Shown in pieces: positions 52,915-58,460 of a stretch of 58,460 nucleotides of DNA. The notes beneath the pieces were generated by a model. That model saw only the letters and a program-made list of their open reading frames with translations. It was not told the DNA's origin and made no database searches. Origin of the DNA: CAZLWA01 sp964563165 (GTDB taxonomy: Bacteria; CLD3; SB21). The stretch is from contig CAZLWA010000069.1 in the NCBI GenBank assembly GCA_964563165.1, forward strand, positions 1 through 58,460, in the 5' to 3' direction. How positions within the stretch are numbered: the first letter of the stretch is position 1; the number at the start of each line of letters is the position of its first letter. The position numbers and the translations under genes are program-made.

Positions 52915-53027
52915 CAGTTATCAGTTATCAGTTAATATTAAGCATTCAGCATTAAGCATTCAGCATTAAGCATTCAGCATTCAGCATTAAGCATTCAGCA
53001 TTCAGCATTCAGCATTCAGCATTCAGC
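52915..53027. repeat. Heptanucleotide tandem repeat array
   Basis: Thirteen 7-bp units in a row (52937-53027), nine ATTCAGC and four ATTAAGC, run up to 4 bases before the end of the Memo gene. Just before them lie three copies of CAGTTAT/CAGTTAA (52915-52935). No unit departs from its two forms. The array fills nearly all of the gap between two co-directional genes, so it would be transcribed. Short heptamer repeats of this kind are known from cyanobacteria and some other bacteria, and copy number usually varies between strains. Confidence 0.95.
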
Positions 53028-53031
53028 CTGC

Positions 53032-53874
53032 TTAGTTATAAAATACTCCCGACAAATATCCAACCACTTCATCGTTATCCCCGCTGATTTCGCCTGAAGT
53101 GTGATACGACAGCACCCGCGCCTGCGACGCGCCCATCTGTTTCGAGGCGATCATGGCGGCTATGATCGGTCCTGCGCCGCACGCTTCGCATTTCCGTGAT
53201 TGAATGTCATCGAAGAACTTTTTCTCATCAAAATTTTCGATGTCCTTAGCGACGATACCGTCCAGCAGGTGCGCTTTTTCAACCGGATAAAAATGCGACA
53301 AGTCGCTGCTCGCGACTACCAGGCTCCGGGAATCTTTCAGCAAATCGCCGAGCGCCTTTCCGAGGCGGTAACAACTTTCCCAATCCTGAGTTCCCATGAC
53401 CAACGGCAAGATTTGAAAAGAATCCAGTATCACCTGCAGAAACGGTAACTGGACTTCCAGCGCATGTTCTTCGCGGTGTCCTAATACCGACGGTTTGATC
53501 GCCGGCTCAGCTGCCAATAATTTTTCAGCCAATTCCTGATTTACGCTCATCGCGCCTATCGGAGTTGCGTATTCGCCCAAATACAGCGAGACGCCCTTAA
53601 AATAATCGCGGTGACTCGGCGCAATCACGGCGACCGTATCGTAGCTGCGGTTTGCCAGTTGTTTATAGGCATCCGCCGCCACATAGCCGGAATACACATA
53701 GCCGGCATGCGGAGCGATCACGCCGAAAATTTGTCCGTTTATTTTTTCAACCTGCGTCTGCGAAAACATTTTTTCGAGATCGGTCTTTAACTGATCTCTT
53801 TGCGCCGGATAGAACATTCCCGCTACCGCCGGTCGGCGCGCCTTAAAATCAGCATGGGTTCGATGGGTTTCCAT
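53032..53874 (-). CDS. amrB: AmmeMemoRadiSam system protein B (Memo family)
   Basis: This 280-residue protein resembles human Memo and extradiol dioxygenase-like class III proteins. Visible are RRPAVAGMFYPAQRDQL at the start, GVIAPHAGYVYSGYVAA with a metal-type His, VAVIAPSHRDYFKGVSLY, REEHALEVQLPFLQ, LVVASSDLSHFYP, and a Cys/His pair in CEACGAGPIIAAMIA. The family is often found with a radical SAM protein and an AMMECR1 protein, neither present here. It follows the NtrC-like gene by 20 bases. Confidence 0.9.
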   Translation of the reverse strand: METHRTHADFKARRPAVAGMFYPAQRDQLKTDLEKMFSQTQVEKINGQIFGVIAPHAGYVYSGYVAADAYKQLANRSYDTVAVIAPSHRDYFKGVSLYLGEYATPIGAMSVNQELAEKLLAAEPAIKPSVLGHREEHALEVQLPFLQVILDSFQILPLVMGTQDWESCYRLGKALGDLLKDSRSLVVASSDLSHFYPVEKAHLLDGIVAKDIENFDEKKFFDDIQSRKCEACGAGPIIAAMIASKQMGASQARVLSYHTSGEISGDNDEVVGYLSGVFYN

Positions 53875-53894
53875 ACACTGTCTCCGCGGTCAGA

Positions 53895-55301
53895 TTACTC
53901 TTTGATGGGCAAATGATACTTCTCCGCTTTGCGGTAAATCGTGGCGCGTCCGATATTCAGGCGGCGCGCCACTTCCGACACGTTACCGTCGCAATCGGCA
54001 AATACTTTTTTCATGACCCTTTCTTCCACTCGCTCGACTATTTCATCCATGGTTCCGTTCATATCGATGTACCCCTCCCGATTGGCCTGCAATTTATTCT
54101 GTCCCAGCGTTCTAATGACTTGCGGCAGGTCGTTCAGCGTAATCTCATTCTCCGAAGCAAGTACCACGGCGCGCTCGATCGCATTTTCCAATTCGCGCAC
54201 GTTACCCGGCCAGTTATAATTCAGCAAAACTTCCAATGCGTCCTGCGTGATCGAAGTTAACTGATTTTTCTTTTCACGTTTCTTAAATTTTTCCAGAAAA
54301 TGCGCCGCCAAAAGCGGAATGTCATCTTTGCGGTCGCGAAGCGACGGCATGATGACCGGAAAAACACTGAGCCGATAATATAAATCTTCCCGAAACGTTC
54401 CGTTTTTTACCGCTTCTTCGAGATTACGATTGGTGGCGGAAACGACCCGCACATCCACATGAATATTTTCGGTGCCGCCAATGCGTGTAAACTCGCGCTC
54501 CTGAATAACGCGAATAAGCTTCGCCTGGGTCGCCGCGGTCATTTCGCCGATCTCGTCCAAAAAGACCGTGCCGCCGTTAGCTTGCTCGAATTTTCCCAGC
54601 CGCCGGTCTGTCGCCCCGGTGAACGCGCCTTTTTCATGGCCGAACAGTTCGCTTTCCAATAAGCTTTCCGGCAATGCGGCGCAATTGACCGCGACAAAAG
54701 ATTTTTGAGCGCGCACCGCATTGCGCAGATGAATCTCCCGCGCGACCAATTCTTTTCCGGTTCCGCTCTCACCCATGATCAGCACCGTCACATTGCTGCT
54801 GGAAATAATTTTTTCAAGCGTGGCGTAAATCTCCTGCATCTTTCCGCTCCGTCCGATGATGCTGCCGAAATCGCGCACTTGATACAACTCGGAACGCAGC
54901 CGTTCCAGCTCCTGTGACATCGACCGAAGCATCAGCGCGTTACGTACGGAAACTTTGAGGCGATTCGAATCGAACGGTTTGGTAACAAAATCGTACGCGC
55001 CGATCTTCATCGATTCGACGGCAGATTCGATCGTGCCGTGCGCGCTCATCATGACGATCGGAATTTGCGGATAAAACTTCTTGATGCGCTCCATGACGGC
55101 GATGCCGTCCATGCCCGGAATACGCAGATCCAGAAGGATGACGTCGGGCATTTCCAGTCCGATCATATCGAAACATTCGTTGCCGTCCGTGGCGTTGTAG
55201 ATGCGGTAGGAGTCTTTCTCGAGATACGCCTTAATCAATCGTAAAATATTCTTGTCGTCATCTACTACCAGAATTTTTCTTTTCTCTTCGCTCTCATCCA
55301 T
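53895..55301 (-). CDS. NtrC-family sigma54-dependent response regulator
   Basis: This 468-residue regulator has a receiver domain with VVDDD, phospho-acceptor Asp58 in VILLDLRIPGMDG and KPFDSNRL, an AAA+ domain with Walker A GESGTGKE, GAFTGA for sigma54 contact, DEIGEM and the sensor segments, then a Fis-type helix-turn-helix (NVSEVARRLNIGRATIYRKAEKY). It would activate sigma54 promoters; no convincing -24/-12 site was seen in the window. It has no histidine kinase neighbour. Its ATG shares a base with the lpxK stop (TAATG). Confidence 0.94.
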   Translation of the reverse strand: MDESEEKRKILVVDDDKNILRLIKAYLEKDSYRIYNATDGNECFDMIGLEMPDVILLDLRIPGMDGIAVMERIKKFYPQIPIVMMSAHGTIESAVESMKIGAYDFVTKPFDSNRLKVSVRNALMLRSMSQELERLRSELYQVRDFGSIIGRSGKMQEIYATLEKIISSSNVTVLIMGESGTGKELVAREIHLRNAVRAQKSFVAVNCAALPESLLESELFGHEKGAFTGATDRRLGKFEQANGGTVFLDEIGEMTAATQAKLIRVIQEREFTRIGGTENIHVDVRVVSATNRNLEEAVKNGTFREDLYYRLSVFPVIMPSLRDRKDDIPLLAAHFLEKFKKREKKNQLTSITQDALEVLLNYNWPGNVRELENAIERAVVLASENEITLNDLPQVIRTLGQNKLQANREGYIDMNGTMDEIVERVEERVMKKVFADCDGNVSEVARRLNIGRATIYRKAEKYHLPIKE

Positions 55302-56410
55302 TACTGCGGTTCCTTACTTGGTATTCTTTTTATCAGATCGCCGATAAATCTATCTTCTTCATGTATCGTAAATTTACATTTCAGGTAAAACAGGCTCCTG
55401 ACGGTGATCTCCGGAAGCCACTCCATATTTATTTTTACCATATCCTTTTGGGTAGTCAAGACGACATGTTCGCCGCGGTCGCTCCGCGGAATCGACGATA
55501 TTATTTTCTTAAGGTCCTTTGCGCGGTACCGGTGATGATCCTGAAATTCGTACGTGCATTCGATGGTTGCATCGAAGGAACGGCAGAGCTCATTGACCGT
55601 GCGTTCAAATGACTCCGGATATCCGAGCCCCGAAAAAAGAACGATTTTTTTCCCGGCCAAAAATTCAAGCGGCTCACATTGACCGTCAAAGCCCCGGACC
55701 AATTCAACAGGATTGTAGTGTGACCCTGTGCACGACCGGCCGAAATAATTTTGAATTCCTGAACGGTCGCTTTCCGGAGTTTTGGCGATCACTACGCCGT
55801 CTGCCCGTTTCAGGCTCATCGGCAGATCTCGCCATCGTCCGACCGGTAAGAGCATCGCCGGTAACTTCATTTCATAAAAATCCTGAACGACCAGTTCGAT
55901 GTTCTTTCCTAATTTCCGATATTGAAATGCGTCGTCTAAAATCACCGCGTCGGCATCGAAACGATCCTCGATCAAGCGCATGGCTTTAACGCGATCGCTG
56001 CAGGCAATGACCGGCACCCTCATCCTTGCCAATTGAAAATTAACCGCCAGCATGAACGCTTCATCGCCCGCCTCATTCACATTCACTAAAATTTTATGGC
56101 CGTCCGAAACGAGTGTCAATCCGGGCTGCTTTTTCTTATAGCCGTTGGTAATGACCGCGACGCGCCTGCCGGCTCGTGTGAGTTGCATCGCCAGAAATTC
56201 TACCAGCGGAGTTTTACCCGAACCGCCGGCCGACAAACTGCCTACGGCGATGACCGGCGTTTGAAATACTGCGGGCTTCAGGATGTAACCGTAAACAAGG
56301 TTACGGATCAGTATAGTGACAAAGAACAAGAAGGAAAAAGGAAATAAAAATACGGCTGCAACGACCTTAAAGAACGGATTCTTCCACTGCAGCACGGCTT
56401 TCACAACCAT
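55301..56410 (-). CDS. lpxK: Tetraacyldisaccharide 4'-kinase
   Basis: LpxK phosphorylates the lipid A precursor disaccharide at the 4' position. The 369-residue protein has one N-terminal membrane helix, then VGSLSAGGSGKTPLVEFLA (Walker A), VAVITNGYKKK, GDEAFMLAVNFQLARMRVPVIACSDRVKA, and ADAVILDDAFQYRKL, the catalytic DDAFQ-type motif. The ATG at 56410 overlaps the end of the acyltransferase gene by 44 bases, so the two are translationally coupled. lpxB and kdtA are not in the window. Confidence 0.94.
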   Translation of the reverse strand: MVVKAVLQWKNPFFKVVAAVFLFPFSFLFFVTILIRNLVYGYILKPAVFQTPVIAVGSLSAGGSGKTPLVEFLAMQLTRAGRRVAVITNGYKKKQPGLTLVSDGHKILVNVNEAGDEAFMLAVNFQLARMRVPVIACSDRVKAMRLIEDRFDADAVILDDAFQYRKLGKNIELVVQDFYEMKLPAMLLPVGRWRDLPMSLKRADGVVIAKTPESDRSGIQNYFGRSCTGSHYNPVELVRGFDGQCEPLEFLAGKKIVLFSGLGYPESFERTVNELCRSFDATIECTYEFQDHHRYRAKDLKKIISSIPRSDRGEHVVLTTQKDMVKINMEWLPEITVRSLFYLKCKFTIHEEDRFIGDLIKRIPSKEPQ

Positions 56411-57011
56411 TGAGCGTGTCTTCCATCATTTCCTTCAAAGCCGGCGAATCCGGCTCTAAAAAATACCGGTCCGCAGGAATGGGTTTTGAAAAAACTAATC
56501 GGCATCGGGAAAATGGTCTTGGAATCACAAATCGATCCCAGCTTTTCAAACGCCAGCAGGACCGGCAGTCGGCGCGAATAAGTACGACCGGTTTTTGCGA
56601 ATACCTGGCCAGGTGCATGATGCCCTGCTTGAGTTTTTTGGCGGGCCCTTTCGGGCCGTCGGGCGTTATCAAAACCGACCGTGACCCTAAAGCGCTATTG
56701 AGTCCTACTAGTGCCGGAAAGCCATTTTGAGAACTCGAACCCTGAACTACTTTAAAGTCCAATTTGTCCAAAATGAGTTGCAGTATCTCGCCGTCGGGGC
56801 TCGCGCTCACCAGCGCCGTCATCGGCTTGCGGGACGCCTCATTCGAAAGGAATCCAATGACCGCAAAAATATCCTGATGCCAAAACCCGAAAATTACCGG
56901 GCCGTCATTTTCGGGATCGCGAACGACCTCCCATTTCAACGAATTAAACCATAATTTCAAAACGGGAGCGGCAAGAAAACGGGCAATTAATTTGTATAAA
57001 AAATATTTCAT
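56367..57011 (-). CDS. DUF374-type lysophospholipid acyltransferase family protein
   Basis: This 214-residue protein has one N-terminal hydrophobic part, then FGFWHQDIFAVIGFL (His as in the acyltransferase HX4D motif), a strand with ALVSASPDGEILQLILDKL, and VLITPDGPKGPAKKLKQGIMHLAR. This set is the DUF374 signature, related to the LpxL/PlsC acyltransferase superfamily. Next to lpxK it may add an acyl chain to lipid A or its precursor, which is inference. The ATG at 57011 has no ribosome site and the likely transcription start is only about 6 bases upstream. Confidence 0.88.
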   Translation of the reverse strand: MKYFLYKLIARFLAAPVLKLWFNSLKWEVVRDPENDGPVIFGFWHQDIFAVIGFLSNEASRKPMTALVSASPDGEILQLILDKLDFKVVQGSSSQNGFPALVGLNSALGSRSVLITPDGPKGPAKKLKQGIMHLARYSQKPVVLIRADCRSCWRLKSWDRFVIPRPFSRCRLVFSKPIPADRYFLEPDSPALKEMMEDTLNGCESRAAVEESVL

Positions 57012-57023
57012 GGACGACTGTTC

Positions 57024-57052
57024 AATATAACTTACAATTGAAAAACATTCAA
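57024..57052 (-). promoter_or_regulatory. Candidate promoter of the DUF374-lpxK unit
   Basis: Minus-strand TTGAAT (57052-57047), 17-base spacer, TATATT (57029-57024). The ATG at 57011 lies so close that the mRNA would be nearly leaderless. It is divergent from the tRNA promoter. Confidence 0.6.
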
Positions 57053-57107
57053 TACATTAAATGGGAAAATCGAACGCGAACAGGCGCCGTGCAGAGACTT
57101 ATTTCGC

Positions 57108-57136
57108 TTGACTTTGCAGAATAATTTTGATATGAT
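57108..57136 (+). promoter_or_regulatory. Strong promoter of the tRNA pair
   Basis: TTGACT (57108-57113, five of six), 17-base spacer, TATGAT (57131-57136, five of six). The transcription start would be a few bases before the first tRNA at 57147. Confidence 0.85.
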
Positions 57137-57146
57137 TGCACCTTAT

Positions 57147-57221
<75 letters not shown>

Positions 57222-57231
57222 AAATCCGCTT

Positions 57232-57304
57232 GGCGGGTTAGCTCAGTTGGTAGAGCAGAGGAATCATAATCCTCGTGTCGGCGGTTCAAGCCCGTCACCC
57301 GCTA
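57232..57304 (+). tRNA. tRNA-Met (CAT), elongator
   Basis: This 73-base cloverleaf has anticodon CAT at 57265-57267, an anticodon stem GAGGA/TCCTC and a 1-72 pair G-T, unlike the initiator. CAT anticodons can also belong to tRNA-Ile2 (with lysidine), but the body resembles elongator tRNA-Met. No CCA is encoded. It is 11 bases after the initiator tRNA, in the same transcript. Confidence 0.9.
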
Positions 57305-57314
57305 CGAAATTATA

Positions 57315-57348
57315 AAATCCCGTTTCGAAATATCGAAACGGGATTTTT
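57315..57348 (+). terminator. Rho-independent terminator of the tRNA pair
   Basis: A perfect 14-bp stem (AAATCCCGTTTCGA with its complement) has a 4-base loop AATA and ends in a T-rich run. A-rich bases before the stem make it possibly active in the reverse direction as well, for the lipoprotein gene at 57494. Confidence 0.92.
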
Positions 57349-57493
57349 ATTTCAATCTCCTCTTCGAGTCCTTTTCTGATCTCAATGTTCCCTGTCACTC
57401 CATGCATCAGGATGGCCTGCAAAGCTGCCATTGGCAACGGTGCGTCAGGCCAATTAGTTTTGAATGCGCAGGGCTTCAACCACGCCTTTGGAC

Positions 57494-58372
57494 TTACGGA
57501 GTACTTACGGAATAACTGCCCACCGTCCAGGAAGCAGCATTGAAAGAAGAACTTGCATTGGCATCAGCCAAATGGAAAGTGTGGGTCAACGCCGTTCCAA
57601 TAAGATGATTGGCACTGTCATACGCCCGGACCGTCGCAACGACATCTGACGAAACGTCCGATGAATAATAATTTACAAATACGCGGAAACTGGTTGTCGC
57701 ATTGACGGTGTAGATTCGAATGTTTTCAGGACCGAAGGATGTAGTGTTATCGACATCCAGGTTGAGGTTGTACCCCCCTGTGTTATACAAATCCGAACCA
57801 TAGTACACGTGAATTACCAAACCTACATTATCTATGTGCAAATCTATGTCGCCAAGATTATCCCAGGTCAGTTCAAACCGTGCGATCGAAGGAGGAGCCG
57901 TGCTTGTGACCTTGACCACTTTACTCCGGCCGTAAATTACCCCATCGACATAAATGACGATGCAGATATAATTATTACCATCCACTACAACGAGATCGGA
58001 GGAAATGGATTCGCTGGAACTGGCGGACGACCTTAATAAAATCAAGTCGTCATTACGCCAAATATAAACGCTAATGGCACCGCTGGCGGTGCCCACCGTC
58101 ATGTCCAGACTTAGAACTCCCAGAGCCGTTGACCCTGAAAGAGCGCCGCTTATATCTGTAATAGTAGTGATTCCGCCCAATAACACAAAGTCAGCGACGC
58201 CTTGCAGGGCCGCATCGGGCACGTCATACCCCGCCGCTGCGGCTTCTGCTGCAAGCGGCTCCGAATCGCCGGAACTGTCGCTCTTTGAGCATCCTCCCAT
58301 GATCATGACAAAACTGATAATCAACAGAACCAAGCCGCCGAAATAATTGCAGTGGGAATTCCTGAATTTCAT
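57494..58372 (-). CDS. DUF2135-like lipoprotein
   Basis: This 292-residue lipoprotein has a signal peptide with lipobox MGGC (about 25-28), a low-complexity Ser/Ala/Glu stretch, a beta-rich middle domain (about 60-155), and a C-terminal domain with FELTWDNLGDIDLHIDNVGLVIHVYYG, which resembles DUF2135 (YfaP-type). Asp residues in LGDIDLHI could bind a cation. Function unknown; the family is often exported. The ribosome site AAAGGGGAG precedes the ATG at 58372. The last 88 bases of the window (58373-58460) hold only its upstream region. Confidence 0.82.
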   Translation of the reverse strand: MKFRNSHCNYFGGLVLLIISFVMIMGGCSKSDSSGDSEPLAAEAAAAGYDVPDAALQGVADFVLLGGITTITDISGALSGSTALGVLSLDMTVGTASGAISVYIWRNDDLILLRSSASSSESISSDLVVVDGNNYICIVIYVDGVIYGRSKVVKVTSTAPPSIARFELTWDNLGDIDLHIDNVGLVIHVYYGSDLYNTGGYNLNLDVDNTTSFGPENIRIYTVNATTSFRVFVNYYSSDVSSDVVATVRAYDSANHLIGTALTHTFHLADANASSSFNAASWTVGSYSVSTP

Positions 58373-58460
58373 GATAGCTCCCCTTTCAGTTTAGTTTAAT
58401 GAAATAATGTTTCCCCATATCCAGCGAACTACGTGTTTTGAATCATCTCCTCAAATGTTA

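Noticed and set aside
57264..57479. Open frame of 71 codons on the minus strand ending in AGDGLEPPTRGL
   Set aside because: Its end is the antisense translation of the tRNA-Met at 57232-57304, a well-known artefact in annotation, and it runs through the terminator. The rest has no ribosome site.

Overview
The window comes from a Gram-negative, lipid A-making bacterium. It carries bamA, two ompH/skp-type chaperones, lpxD and lpxK. The base composition is moderate. The gene content (Queuosine genes, DUF4139 and PpiC-type envelope proteins, a HybA/HybB-like quinol module, a 13-heme cytochrome, and a B12-dependent mutase with its cobalamin domain on a separate chain) would suit an anaerobic or facultative member of the FCB superphylum or a related candidate phylum. 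That placement is inference; no rRNA gene is present to test it.

Layout. 1-638 is the N-terminal part of a Ser/Thr kinase cut by the window edge. 769-1098 is a small DUF4234 membrane protein. 1172-8307 (minus strand) is a compact redox and signalling operon, in transcription order: Tat-exported four-cluster ferredoxin, HybB/NrfD-like membrane quinol subunit, 13-heme cytochrome c, a histidine kinase with haem motifs in its periplasmic sensor and a Cys-rich insertion in its ATPase domain, and two response regulators that end in GcvH-like domains without the lipoyl lysine. It is the most unusual part of the window. 8491-16073 (minus) is a housekeeping block: HNH protein, trpS with a Cys motif like that of iron-sulfur TrpRS, a secreted Xaa-Pro peptidase, scpA with a very long acidic tail, scpB, a GrdB-like protein, rluB and cmk. 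16288-17737 holds a prenyltransferase and a TPR membrane protein. 17914-25595 (plus) holds exoIII, uppS, bamA, ompH, ompH, a clear terminator, lpxD and ruvB.

25611-38525 (minus) holds a membrane-tethered winged-helix protein, an E2 acyltransferase, thiE, a PpiC lipoprotein, mfd, miaB and a second membrane winged-helix protein. 38656-40922 (plus) is queE-queD-queC followed by a 53-residue basic protein. 40928-50526 (minus) is a long mixed unit: a zinc-ribbon-like protein, moxR, an orphan ABC ATPase, the CCA-adding enzyme, a lipoprotein, a HAD phosphatase, queF, a LOG protein, an MFS transporter and a methylmalonyl-CoA mutase large subunit. 50648-57011 (minus) is an envelope unit: DUF374 acyltransferase, lpxK, an NtrC-type regulator, a Memo-like protein, a heptamer tandem repeat, a CopD-like membrane protein and a MuiA-like protein, closed by a strong terminator. 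57147-57348 is an initiator tRNA-Met and elongator tRNA-Met pair with its own promoter and terminator. The window ends with a DUF2135-like lipoprotein.

No gene-free stretch exceeds 300 bases. Fourteen sigma70-like promoter candidates with exactly 17-base spacers fit this division into units. No CRISPR array, insertion sequence, prophage or integrase was seen.
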